The notes beneath the pieces were generated by a model, which made no database searches, was not told where the DNA came from, and saw nothing but the letters and a program-made list of their open reading frames with translations. Shown here piece after piece: positions 6,501 through 14,876 of a stretch of 24,193 nt of DNA (positions are counted from its first letter, which is position 1; the number at the start of each line of letters is the position of its first letter). The DNA comes from H111-94 sp034436045 (GTDB lineage Bacteria; Chloroflexota; Ktedonobacteria; Ktedonobacterales; Ktedonobacteraceae): positions 1-24,193 of the forward strand of contig DAOTVZ010000323.1 of the NCBI GenBank assembly GCA_034436045.1, given 5' to 3'. The translations under genes were made by a program, and so were the position numbers.

Positions 6501-9245
6501 ATGCCTGAGAGAAAAATAGTATTTCGCTTTCGGCGCTCATCTACAGACAGCGCACTCTATAGTAGACCATACAACATACTCTATAGCACACTGCGACCTC
6601 TGCTGGCGCTGCTCGCCCTATCGCTCGCCACTCTGGCTTGCACCTCACCCGCGCTGGCCGCAACGGTCACGACGGTCACTGCCGCAGCGAGCAGCCCCAG
6701 CATGAGCATCACGATGGGTTTTGACTCGCGTTACCGCGACGGCAACTGGGTTCCTGTGCAGGTTTCGCTCAGCAATAATGGGGCAGACTTCACGGGCGCG
6801 GTCGCGGTCAACGTTCCAACACCGTACTACACCGGTTCTCGCTCAACAACCACGTATGAGATGCCGGTTGCGCTGGCAACCGGCGCGCAAAAACAGGTCA
6901 CGCTGTATATCCCACTCTCGCTGGGCATTAGCGGCTCAACAACGAATGTGGATGTCAACCTGATCGATAGCGCAGGCAACCGGGTAAAGACACAAAGCCT
7001 CGCACTGCGCGCGTTAAGCCAGGGTGATCTCTTTATCGGCCTACTCTCCGATCAAACCGGCGGTTTTGGCTCGCTTAATGCCGTCTCTCTACCCAATCAA
7101 ACTGGATCACTCATTATTGAACCTCTCACTGCCGGTAACTTTCCAACGCAAGCCGATGTGCTAAAGAATTTTGACCTGCTGATCTTTGACAACTTCACGT
7201 CCAGCACCTTAAGCCAGCAGCAGCTTGCCGCTTTACAGAGTTGGGTTAGTCAGGGCGGAGAACTGCTGCTGGTCGGTGGCCCCGAATGGCGACGGACGCT
7301 CAGCCCACTGCCGACAGAGCTACTCCCAATCGAGGTTAATAATACAACTACACTGCCTGCCGGAACCGCCATTTTGCCGGTTGGCAGCCCCGGCAATAGT
7401 GGCACGGGAAATACTAGCGACGCTACGCTGCCGACGCCGGTTATCGTCAGCACCGGCATGGCCAACGCGAATAGCGTTACCGTCCTCTCCGCCAATAACA
7501 CACCGCTCATTAGTCAGGAAACGGTGGGCAATGGGCAGGTCTGTTATGTCGCTTTTGACCCAACACTCGATCCTATCGCTAACTGGCCGCGAGCCTCACT
7601 CCTGTGGCAAGGACTACTCTTCCGCACGCTGGGTGATGCCATGCTGGTGCGTAATGCTATGGCCATACCTGCCTCTGCTCAACCTTTCGATCAGAATGCC
7701 CAGTACATCAGCGGCTTAGTGCAGACCTTCCTGCCTAACACTTTCCCCTCTGTCACACTCATCCTGGTGATCTTGCTGAGCTATGTCTTTATTCTCGGCC
7801 CGGCGCGCTTCTTCATCGTGCGGCGCTTCAAGCGGCGTGATTGGAACTGGCGCATCGTGCTGGCCACGATCATCCTGTTCTCGCTGCTCAGTTACGGCAT
7901 CGCATTAGAGCAAAAGGGTACCACAATTGTCAGTGATACTATCTCAGTCGTTCAACTCAGCTATCCTCACAGTGGTCGTAGCCAGGCCAATATCAGCACC
8001 TACCTCGGTGTCTTTGTACCGAACGCGGGTGACTATCATATTCATATCAATGACGCCAGTATGGTACAAGCGCAGAGCAGTCTTTTCGGCCAGACACCGA
8101 GTCAAAATATGATTGTCGTACCTGAACAAAACGGTACCGATGTCGAACTACACGGAGTAGATATCTGGACATTGCATACCATCAGCATTGAGCAGGAGCA
8201 ACACACCCAGGGTGGCATCATTTCACATCTCACGCTCAATAATGGCATCCTTATCGGCAGTGTCACGAACATGCTCCCCTATCCGCTCAGCGACGTTTAC
8301 GTGCTAATGGGTTCTAATTATACCCATCTTGGCACACTGGCCGCCGGTCAGACACGCCAGGTTAATCTGCCCATCAGTGCTAACACCTCAAATTCAGGTA
8401 TGCTGCTGGGAGAAGAGATAGCCAACAGTTATGGTTACAATAGCTATGGCAACCCGCCACAAAATGAAGTACAACGTCACCTGGCCATGCTTGCTGCGCT
8501 GAGTGGCGACGGCCCCTATGCCTGTGGCGGCGGCGGCACCTGCTACGGCGGCCCGGCATATAAAGTTATGACCTCTAACGGTGTCGTGATCAATAACAGT
8601 GGTGGTCCACCAACGGTCGATAAACAAGACCCACTGTTGTTGAATAATGCTCCAGCAACGCTCATCGGTTGGGCCGATAATCCCACCGACGCCATCAATG
8701 CGATTACCGTCAATGGCAATACACCAACCGGCAGTCAAGAGGTAATGATTCAGGCTCCCCTGAATATGACCTACGCGGGCAACGTTTCGTTGCCATCTAC
8801 GCTGTTGACGGGACAACTCATTAATGCACAAAGTCAGAGTAGTAGTGGCAGTAACACAGGGGTACAGGAGGCACTCCCCGGCATATATACCATGACGACA
8901 GGTAGCGCCACCTTCGAGATTACCATTCCAACAAGCTGGCAACTGCATATCACGAGCGCGACTATCAACGAGTCATCCAATATGAATCAAATTATTCAGC
9001 AAACTGGCATGGCAAATAGTCCCGTCTCGGATGTTAGCGCGGCACAGGCATACCTGTATAACTGGCGAACCCATCAATGGGATATGGCCAGTATCGACAA
9101 CAATGACAATATCATCGTCAATAACCCTCAAGCCTATATTAGCTCTGATGGACGCTTGCTGGTGCAATTCACCAATCAAGATGCCACAAAGGGGACTATT
9201 GCGTTTAGTTCTCCAACCCTTCAGGTACAGGGTACAGCACAATAG
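6501..9245 (+). CDS. Large secreted/membrane-anchored protein, first gene of the ABC-MoxR-vWA operon
   Basis: This 914-residue protein begins with a basic 30-residue stretch and a hydrophobic signal segment (about 31-50), with a signal peptidase I-like ALA site at 51-53. A beta-rich region follows, then a segment resembling a glutamine-amidotransferase/ThuA-like fold (LLIFDNFTSSTLSQQQLAAL, WVSQGGELLLVGG). Two transmembrane helices lie at about 418-436 and 454-471, joined by the very basic loop RRFKRRDWNWR. By the positive-inside rule that loop is cytoplasmic, so both the N-terminal 360 residues and the C-terminal 440 residues face outward. The C-terminal part is Ser/Thr/Asn-rich and has a C675-GGGGT-C681 pair that could form a disulfide. 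Catalytic residues were not recognised. The start follows GAGAGG by about nine bases. It runs directly into the ABC ATPase gene, so it may be that exporter's extracellular partner. Confidence 0.8.
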   Translation: MPERKIVFRFRRSSTDSALYSRPYNILYSTLRPLLALLALSLATLACTSPALAATVTTVTAAASSPSMSITMGFDSRYRDGNWVPVQVSLSNNGADFTGAVAVNVPTPYYTGSRSTTTYEMPVALATGAQKQVTLYIPLSLGISGSTTNVDVNLIDSAGNRVKTQSLALRALSQGDLFIGLLSDQTGGFGSLNAVSLPNQTGSLIIEPLTAGNFPTQADVLKNFDLLIFDNFTSSTLSQQQLAALQSWVSQGGELLLVGGPEWRRTLSPLPTELLPIEVNNTTTLPAGTAILPVGSPGNSGTGNTSDATLPTPVIVSTGMANANSVTVLSANNTPLISQETVGNGQVCYVAFDPTLDPIANWPRASLLWQGLLFRTLGDAMLVRNAMAIPASAQPFDQNAQYISGLVQTFLPNTFPSVTLILVILLSYVFILGPARFFIVRRFKRRDWNWRIVLATIILFSLLSYGIALEQKGTTIVSDTISVVQLSYPHSGRSQANISTYLGVFVPNAGDYHIHINDASMVQAQSSLFGQTPSQNMIVVPEQNGTDVELHGVDIWTLHTISIEQEQHTQGGIISHLTLNNGILIGSVTNMLPYPLSDVYVLMGSNYTHLGTLAAGQTRQVNLPISANTSNSGMLLGEEIANSYGYNSYGNPPQNEVQRHLAMLAALSGDGPYACGGGGTCYGGPAYKVMTSNGVVINNSGGPPTVDKQDPLLLNNAPATLIGWADNPTDAINAITVNGNTPTGSQEVMIQAPLNMTYAGNVSLPSTLLTGQLINAQSQSSSGSNTGVQEALPGIYTMTTGSATFEITIPTSWQLHITSATINESSNMNQIIQQTGMANSPVSDVSAAQAYLYNWRTHQWDMASIDNNDNIIVNNPQAYISSDGRLLVQFTNQDATKGTIAFSSPTLQVQGTAQ

Positions 9246-9320
9246 ATGCATTGTGTAATACATCCCGATGGAGACAAGTACGTCTATATTCTCAAGCTAT
9301 ACGCGGAGTCGATACAAATA

Positions 9321-10259
9321 ATGATAAAAATAGAACATGTCTCTAAGCGCTATCGCACTATTCATGCCTTGCAGGACTTCAACCTGGAGATACCACAGGG
9401 AACAATCTATGGACTGATCGGTCCCAATGGTGCGGGTAAAACAACTCTGATCCGTATTCTCGCCGCGCTCCTTATGCCCACGACGGGCGAAGTCTGGTTC
9501 GGCCAGGAGCGGATTTCTCGCTCACCAGAGGCCATTCAACGGAAGGTTGGTTACATGCCAGATTTTTTCGGCGTCTATCCCGACCTGACCGCCGACGAGT
9601 ACCTGGAATTTTATGCTGGCATCCACGCGATTCCGCGCAAACAACAGCCACAACTCATTCATGATCTACTGGAACTGGTTGACCTGGCCTCCAAGGCTAA
9701 CGCGCCTGTCGAGTCACTTTCGCGCGGCATGAAACAACGTCTCTGCCTGGCACGCGCGCTGGTACATGACCCGGAAGTGCTGCTGCTTGACGAACCCGCC
9801 TCCGGCCTCGATCCACGCGCTCGCGTCGAGTTGCGCGAGCTGCTCAAAACGTTGCAAGGCATGGGCAAAACGATTATCATTAGCTCACACATTCTGCTTG
9901 AATTAGCAGAGATGTGTACCGACATTGCCATCATTCAGGGCGGCAGACTGATGGCCGCGGGCAGCGTGGAAGAGGTGACGCGCCGACTGCACGGCGGTCG
10001 CCAGCTAGAAATCCGCGTGCTGGGACGCGCTGAAGAGGCCATCAACCTGCTCAAAGCCAGCAAGGGAGTCAGCAATGTCAGTGAGCAAGAGCAAGGGTTG
10101 ATCCTGGCCGATTTCGTGGGTGACGATCAGGCCATGCACACTACGCTCGTCTCACTGATTACTCATGAGATCCCGGTAATTTCTTTCGCGCCGCGCAGCA
10201 GCGGTGGACGACTCGAAGAGGTATTTATGAGTATTACAGAAGGGAGCAGCCTCTCATGA
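9321..10259 (+). CDS. ABC transporter ATP-binding protein (ABC-2 exporter type)
   Basis: This 312-residue ATPase has Walker A GPNGAGKT at 34-41, signature LSRGMKQ at 133-139, Walker B LLLDEP at 154-159 with the D-loop SGLDP, and the switch histidine H190. At the Q-loop the sequence is GYMPDFFGVY, with Asp81 where most ABC ATPases carry Gln. The last 90 residues form the C-terminal extension typical of the DrrA/CcmA/NatA group that pairs with ABC-2 permeases. The ORF is open from 9246, just after the previous stop, but those 25 extra residues (HPDGDKYVY) do not match the family and have no ribosome binding site. The ATG at 9321, with GGAG 12 bases before it, gives the canonical MIKIEHVSKRY start. 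It overlaps the permease gene by four bases (ATGA), indicating coupled translation. Confidence 0.9.
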   Translation: MIKIEHVSKRYRTIHALQDFNLEIPQGTIYGLIGPNGAGKTTLIRILAALLMPTTGEVWFGQERISRSPEAIQRKVGYMPDFFGVYPDLTADEYLEFYAGIHAIPRKQQPQLIHDLLELVDLASKANAPVESLSRGMKQRLCLARALVHDPEVLLLDEPASGLDPRARVELRELLKTLQGMGKTIIISSHILLELAEMCTDIAIIQGGRLMAAGSVEEVTRRLHGGRQLEIRVLGRAEEAINLLKASKGVSNVSEQEQGLILADFVGDDQAMHTTLVSLITHEIPVISFAPRSSGGRLEEVFMSITEGSSLS

Positions 10260-11119
10260 CCTTTTCCGCACTTCTGATTAAAGAACTGCGCCTGCGTCTA
10301 CGCCGCGAGCGTACAATGTGGATTATCATTGTCTATATCCTGCTGATGGGCTTTCTGGGCTGGTTCTACCTCAGCCGTTTCAGCACAATCAATGGCTATG
10401 GCCCCTTCGGGCTGGCTAACACGGGAATCTCGCTGTACACCTTGCTCTCTCAAGTCCAACTCTTTTTGATTCTTTTCATTACGCCTGCATTTACCGCAAC
10501 AGCGATTAACGGTGAGAAGGAACGCCAGACCTTCGACCTGTTACTCTGTTCGCGGCTTACATCTTTCTCGCTAATAGCAGGCAAGTTGGTGGCAGGCCTG
10601 ACCAACGCCTTTATGCTGGTCGCCGCCGCACTGCCACTGTTTAGCCTGGTCTTCTTTTTCGGCGGCATCTCTCCCCAACAGGTGATCTGGGCGCTACTCG
10701 TTTACATTTCTACAACGGTTATGGTCGGCTCATGCGGTCTGCTCCTCTCTACCCTGCTGAACCGCCCTGCCGTTTCTACCGCCATTACCTATATGATCGG
10801 CTTAGCCTGGCTCATCCTGCCTATCATCCTCTACGTGATCCTGCTGACAACCGGCAATAACGCTGGCAGCAACCAACCGCCAACACTATTCATCTGGAAC
10901 CCGATCATCGCGCTGCTCAGCACCTACACGGTCGGGTCAGCTTTCTACTTCTCATTTGGCTCAATACATCTTTCGCCCTGGATTAGCTATATTGTTTTGT
11001 GCCTTACCGCGAGCGTTATTTTTATCCTGCTGAGTATGAAGCTGGTACGTCCTGGCGCATCAACGCTAGCTCAGCGCAATCGTTTGTTGCGGCCTGACAA
11101 GCCATCCGTGATGGCATGA
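10256..11119 (+). CDS. ABC-2 type permease
   Basis: This 287-residue protein has six predicted transmembrane helices, at about 21-39, 57-80, 104-128, 135-158, 170-194 and 245-262. Between helices 2 and 3 lies GEKERQTFDLLLCSRLT (86-102), matching the cytoplasmic E-x-G-T-x-E-x-L-L coupling motif of ABC-2 permeases. The start overlaps the stop of the ATPase gene, so the two almost certainly make one exporter. ABC-2 exporters of this size (DrrB, NatB, GldF and others) move lipids, polysaccharides, drugs or ions. Nothing in the sequence fixes the cargo. It is encoded next to the MoxR/DUF58/vWA set on the same strand, an arrangement resembling GldA/GldF-type and planctomycete clusters. Confidence 0.88.
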   Translation: MTFSALLIKELRLRLRRERTMWIIIVYILLMGFLGWFYLSRFSTINGYGPFGLANTGISLYTLLSQVQLFLILFITPAFTATAINGEKERQTFDLLLCSRLTSFSLIAGKLVAGLTNAFMLVAAALPLFSLVFFFGGISPQQVIWALLVYISTTVMVGSCGLLLSTLLNRPAVSTAITYMIGLAWLILPIILYVILLTTGNNAGSNQPPTLFIWNPIIALLSTYTVGSAFYFSFGSIHLSPWISYIVLCLTASVIFILLSMKLVRPGASTLAQRNRLLRPDKPSVMA

Positions 11120-11168
11120 CCGCTCTTGTAGAGAATGAGAGTCTGTATCAAAACAAGGGAACAGAGCG

Positions 11169-11177
11169 TGCTACAAT
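11169..11177 (+). promoter_or_regulatory. Candidate internal extended -10 promoter
   Basis: TGCTACAAT is an extended -10 (TGn plus TACAAT) in the 138-base gap between the permease and the next gene, about 80 bases before the ATG at 11258. The -35 region (CAAAAC) is poor. It may allow the second half of the operon to be expressed separately from the transporter. Confidence 0.35.
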
Positions 11178-11257
11178 AGTTAGAAAAGCGGTAATTACTC
11201 TACCATCTTTCTCTGATACGCTGGTAGCACGACAGTATCTCTCAGAAAGGCGCATCT

Positions 11258-12850
11258 ATGGCAACACTTACGCCGTCTCGTATGGCCCCTCTACGGCAGG
11301 GCCGCTCCGAGAGCGAGAATCTGGCATATGTGCTACGCCCCTGGCGTCACCGCCTGCTCACTCAACAACTGACGCGCCGGGTCATGCGTGGTCTGGTTTC
11401 TGGCCTTGTACTGGCCGCACTGGTGCTGCTGCTCTCACGCCTGTTACCACTCGCCAACGCGCGTTTCTGGGCAGTGGGCCTCGGTTTTGCCTGCCCGCTC
11501 ATCGCCGTTATCGCCACACTCTGGCTGCGCCCCTCGCTGGCACAGACGGCGCGCCTTGTAGACCGCCATCTCGCCTTGCAAGACCGTCTCGGCACCGCCT
11601 GGGAGCTACGCAATGAACACTCCGCGCTGGCAGGGTTACAGCGTAAGGATGCGCTCAAACAACTCGCCAACCACACACCTGCGAAAACACTGTCATTGCG
11701 CCCCGGTCGCGTTCTCCTGCTGCTCTTTGTGCTGAGCGCCGCGCTCTGCGTGCTACTGCTCGCGCTCCCGAATCCAATGGATGCTGTGCTGAAACAGCAG
11801 GCAGCCTTCCAGGCACAGATCGCCACCCAGATTCAGCATATTGAGCAGCTACGTCAGCAAGTGGCGCATAATCCAACGCTGACGCCACAACAAAAAGCCC
11901 AGATCGATCAGATTCTCCGTCAGTTGGAGCAACAACTAGCACAGGCCAAAAATACTAATCAGGCACAGCAGGCATTGGCAAACGCGCAGACGAAGCTAGA
12001 TCAACTGCGCAACCAGCAAACGGCGCAAAAAGTCGCCGCACAGACAGCCGCAGGCAACGCGCTCCAGAGCAGTACCAACGCCGCGCTCAACGCAGTTGGG
12101 CAGGCACTGGCAAATAGCGACGCGAAGGGCCTATCCAAAGCGCTACAGAACCTCTTATCGCAGGTAAACAAGCTCACGCCACAGCAACGCAGCCAGCTTG
12201 CACAGCAGATTGAGAACGCCGCCAACCAGGCCGGTCAGGACTCCCAACTCAGTACTTCGCTGCACCAACTGGCAAAGTCCATCGCCGATGGTAACGCCAG
12301 TGACCAGGCTGCCGCCGCCAGCGCCGTCCAATCCGCTGTGCAGCAGGACATCACTGCACAGGCACAGGATAACAGTATTACGCAGGTTGAGCAGGGCGTT
12401 CAACAGGCTTCCGACAGCCTGACGGCAAGTACCGATGGCAGTCAGCAGCAAAATCAGGGGCTGGCTCAAGGACAAGGGCAGAATCCAGGGCAAGGCCAGG
12501 GGCAAACTCAGGGACAAAATCAACAGGGGCAAGGCCAGGGGCAAACTCAGGGACAAGGCCAGGGCCAAGGACAAGGACAGGGAGGCTCTGGCGGGCGCAA
12601 TGGCGCGGGCAACCAGCATGGCAGTGGTGAGCAGGTCTATGTTCCTGGACAGATTGGCAGCGGGAGCAGCACGCAAAGCAATAATGGCCAGAACGGCGTC
12701 GTACAACAGGGCAGTGATCAGCCATTCTCGCAGGTTATCGCGCAATATAGCCAGATGGCCCATGATGCAATTGATAATAGCGAACTCCCGCCGGATATGA
12801 AAGACTTGATCCAAAGCTACTTTAACTCACTAGAAGGACAGGGGCAGTAA
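11258..12850 (+). CDS. DUF4175-like membrane protein with coiled coil and Gly-Gln repeat region
   Basis: This 530-residue protein has two N-terminal membrane helices (about 45-62 and 70-90), an amphipathic region (ARLVDRHLALQDRLGTAWEL) and a third helix (about 151-170). About 230 residues follow that are rich in Gln, Ala and Asn, with heptad-like spacing expected of long coiled coils (IEQLRQQVAHN, IDQILRQLEQQLAQAK). Next comes a low-complexity Gly-Gln segment (about 398-445) and a short acidic C-terminus (MAHDAIDNSELPPDMKDLIQSYF). The N-terminal three-helix layout and the operon position recall DUF4175 proteins next to BatA/MoxR clusters; this is a layout match, not a proven homology. The start follows AGAAAGGCG. 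The long coiled coil could scaffold the neighbouring AAA+ and vWA proteins. Confidence 0.75.
   Translation: MATLTPSRMAPLRQGRSESENLAYVLRPWRHRLLTQQLTRRVMRGLVSGLVLAALVLLLSRLLPLANARFWAVGLGFACPLIAVIATLWLRPSLAQTARLVDRHLALQDRLGTAWELRNEHSALAGLQRKDALKQLANHTPAKTLSLRPGRVLLLLFVLSAALCVLLLALPNPMDAVLKQQAAFQAQIATQIQHIEQLRQQVAHNPTLTPQQKAQIDQILRQLEQQLAQAKNTNQAQQALANAQTKLDQLRNQQTAQKVAAQTAAGNALQSSTNAALNAVGQALANSDAKGLSKALQNLLSQVNKLTPQQRSQLAQQIENAANQAGQDSQLSTSLHQLAKSIADGNASDQAAAASAVQSAVQQDITAQAQDNSITQVEQGVQQASDSLTASTDGSQQQNQGLAQGQGQNPGQGQGQTQGQNQQGQGQGQTQGQGQGQGQGQGGSGGRNGAGNQHGSGEQVYVPGQIGSGSSTQSNNGQNGVVQQGSDQPFSQVIAQYSQMAHDAIDNSELPPDMKDLIQSYFNSLEGQGQ
12488..12556 (+). repeat. In-frame 39-base direct repeat encoding Gly-Gln-rich sequence
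   Basis: A 30-base block at 12488-12517 recurs identically at 12527-12556. The period is 39 bases, exactly 13 codons, so the reading frame is kept. It encodes the GQGQTQGQ-type tract in the DUF4175-like protein. Slippage could change the copy number without breaking the gene. Confidence 0.85.
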
Positions 12851-12857
12851 AAGCATT

Positions 12858-13910
12858 ATGGCACACAAAGATGATTTGGCACTTCCCGCCGCCGAGGAAG
12901 CGGCTACAGAGGGACCAGGTGAAGCGGATATTCATGAATTTATCACCATCGCGCAACAACTTGAGAAGGAGTTGTGTTCTATCGTTGTCGGTCAGGAGCG
13001 TGTGATCCGCGAACTCTTACTCGCCCTGCTGGCCGGAGGCCATGTCCTGCTGGAAGGCGTCCCCGGCCTGGGAAAAACGCTGCTGGTGCGCACCCTGGCC
13101 GATGCTCTGGCGCTTAAATTCGCGCGCATCCAGTTCACGCCTGACTTGATGCCTGCCGATATCGTCGGCACCACGATTGTCAGTGAGCAGCCAGGCGAGA
13201 ACGGCATTGGCAGTCGCCGCATCTTCAGCTTCCAACCCGGCCCCATTTTTGCCAACATCGTTCTGGCCGATGAGATCAATCGCGCCACACCGAAGACGCA
13301 GTCGGCGCTGTTAGAGGGGATGCAGGAGCGCACGGTCAGCGTTGGTGACAGCACACGTCCGCTTCCAAAACCATTCTTTGTGCTGGCAACACAGAATCCG
13401 CTCGAAATGGAGGGCACTTACGCCTTGCCGGAGGCCCAGCTCGACCGTTTTCTGCTCAAAATCATGGTCAATTTCCCCAAAGCACAAGACCTGCTACGCA
13501 TCATCGATACAACAGTGGGAACGCAACACCTGCGAGCGCAGCAGATAGCCGACGGTGAGCAACTGTTACGCATGATTGAGACTTCCAGAGCCGTACCCGT
13601 CGCTACACACGTCAAAGAGTACGCCGTACAACTCCTGCTGGCTACCCACCCCGACCAGGAGGATGCGCCGGAGCAGGTGCATCGCTATGTCCGCTACGGT
13701 GCCAGCCCGCGCGGTCTGCAAGCACTGATTATGACAGCGCGTGTGCGTGCGCTATTGGAGGGTCGCTATAACGTCTCTATTGAGGATATTCAACAAGTGG
13801 CCTATCCCGCGCTACGGCATCGTATCATCCTTAATTTTGATGGCCTGGCCGATGGCATCACGCCCGAAGCACTGATTGAGGCAATTCTGAAAGAACTGGA
13901 AACCGCGTAA
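12858..13910 (+). CDS. MoxR family AAA+ ATPase
   Basis: This 350-residue protein has Walker A GVPGLGKT at 67-74, Walker B VLADEINRA at 135-143, a sensor 1 block ATQNPLEMEGTYALPEAQLDRF at about 177-198, and the later RYGASPRG sensor 2 motif. This order is diagnostic for the MoxR branch, whose members act as chaperone-like ATPases for vWA-domain partners (as in MoxR/CoxD, RavA-ViaA and the Bat systems). The first 25 residues are acidic and variable. It starts 7 bases after the upstream stop. A weak AGGGGCAG lies about 14 bases before the ATG, so translational coupling is likely. The DUF58 and vWA genes that follow are its expected partners. Confidence 0.93.
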   Translation: MAHKDDLALPAAEEAATEGPGEADIHEFITIAQQLEKELCSIVVGQERVIRELLLALLAGGHVLLEGVPGLGKTLLVRTLADALALKFARIQFTPDLMPADIVGTTIVSEQPGENGIGSRRIFSFQPGPIFANIVLADEINRATPKTQSALLEGMQERTVSVGDSTRPLPKPFFVLATQNPLEMEGTYALPEAQLDRFLLKIMVNFPKAQDLLRIIDTTVGTQHLRAQQIADGEQLLRMIETSRAVPVATHVKEYAVQLLLATHPDQEDAPEQVHRYVRYGASPRGLQALIMTARVRALLEGRYNVSIEDIQQVAYPALRHRIILNFDGLADGITPEALIEAILKELETA

Positions 13911-13947
13911 GTACTGTGTCACGACAGCTAGCCCAAAAGGAAGGTTT

Positions 13948-14847
13948 ATGCCTGAAGAATATGCCATCGGCCGTTTCCCGCTCGATGCCGCAATACTGCA
14001 ACGGCTCGACAACCTGACTCTGCTCACACGACGCCCGCTAGCGACGGGGCGTCCGGGGCGTCGTCGCTCGCCGCAGGCTGGCTCCTCTATGGAATTTGCG
14101 GACTACCGTCGCTACGCGCCCGGCGATGACTTCCGGCGTATCGACTGGCGAGCGTATGCGCGCCTGGAACGGCTCTTTTTGCGTGTCTTTGAGGCGGAGG
14201 AGAACATCACCATCTCCATCCTCATCGATAGCTCCGATTCTATGCACTACGGCACACCTGCTAAGATACAACTGGCAACGCTGATCGCGGCGGCGCTTGC
14301 TTATATCGCGCTCAAATGCGAAGATACTGTCGTTGTCGGCGCGTTGACCGACCGGTTGGCTGCCTACCGCAAGGCTGGTAGCGGCACAAACGCCATCTGG
14401 AGCGTAGGTGAATTTCTCAACCAGCTTCCCCGCTCCGGCAAAACCGATCTCAACAAAGCCTTGTATGATCTCGGACGTGTGACCAGTTCACCAGGCTTGA
14501 GCATCGTCATCTCGGACTTTCTGGCTCCTGGCGGCTACCAGACGGGTGTGCGTGCCCTGCGCCAGTTGCGGCAGGAAGTGGCTCTTTTGCAGATTCTCGC
14601 TCCCGACGAACTTGAGCCAGAGCTACAAGGCGACTGGCGTTTACGTGATAGTGAGGGAAACGGCACGATTGATGTGAGTATCTCAGCACAGATACTCCAG
14701 GCGTATCGCCAGCGCTTGTCTGCTTTTACGCAAGAACTGGCCTCGTTCGCGCACGCCAACGCCGCCAGTTACAGCTTAATTGCCAGCGATACCAATATCT
14801 TAGACGTGATTCAACGGCTTTTGCGACAGATTGAATTGGTAAAATAA
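13948..14847 (+). CDS. DUF58 family protein (vWA-like)
   Basis: This 299-residue protein carries the DUF58 signature FADYRRYAPGDDFRRIDWRA at 50-69 and a following ILIDSSDSM segment with an intact MIDAS-type DxSxS (D94, S96, S98). DUF58 proteins nearly always sit beside MoxR ATPases and are thought to be their vWA-like clients or adaptors; a biochemical role is not settled. There is no membrane helix, so it is probably a cytoplasmic adaptor. The ATG follows AAAAGGAAGG at good spacing. It lies 37 bases after moxR and 29 bases before the BatA-like gene. Confidence 0.9.
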   Translation: MPEEYAIGRFPLDAAILQRLDNLTLLTRRPLATGRPGRRRSPQAGSSMEFADYRRYAPGDDFRRIDWRAYARLERLFLRVFEAEENITISILIDSSDSMHYGTPAKIQLATLIAAALAYIALKCEDTVVVGALTDRLAAYRKAGSGTNAIWSVGEFLNQLPRSGKTDLNKALYDLGRVTSSPGLSIVISDFLAPGGYQTGVRALRQLRQEVALLQILAPDELEPELQGDWRLRDSEGNGTIDVSISAQILQAYRQRLSAFTQELASFAHANAASYSLIASDTNILDVIQRLLRQIELVK

Positions 14848-14876
14848 ATGGGCTATATTGCTAAACAGGTGATGTA

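Noticed and set aside
6122..6508. ORF in the gap before the long operon
   Set aside because: It overlaps the terminator and has a random-looking composition and no domain. The gap is better read as regulatory.
6618..6660. Lipoprotein signal (Cys47) in the 914-aa protein
   Set aside because: The residues before the Cys are T-L-A, which do not fit the L-[AST]-[GA]-C lipobox. The ALA site at 51-53 is a better signal peptidase I site.
8394..8948. Minus-strand ORF of 184 codons
   Set aside because: It is antisense to the 914-aa gene, with no ribosome binding site or recognisable family.
11116..11616. ORF of 166 codons starting with a four-base overlap of the permease stop
   Set aside because: Its second half lies in another frame of the well supported gene at 11258, has a shadow-like composition (Arg, Pro, Thr) and no recognisable domain.
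12488..12590. Possible CRISPR-like repeat array
   Set aside because: The repeats are in-frame coding Gly-Gln codons with a 39-base period and no unique spacers.
12155..12814. Minus-strand ORF of 219 codons rich in Leu, Ser and Ala
   Set aside because: It is the antisense reading of the Gln/Gly-rich coiled-coil gene; the repeated CAG/CAA codons produce Leu runs on the other strand.
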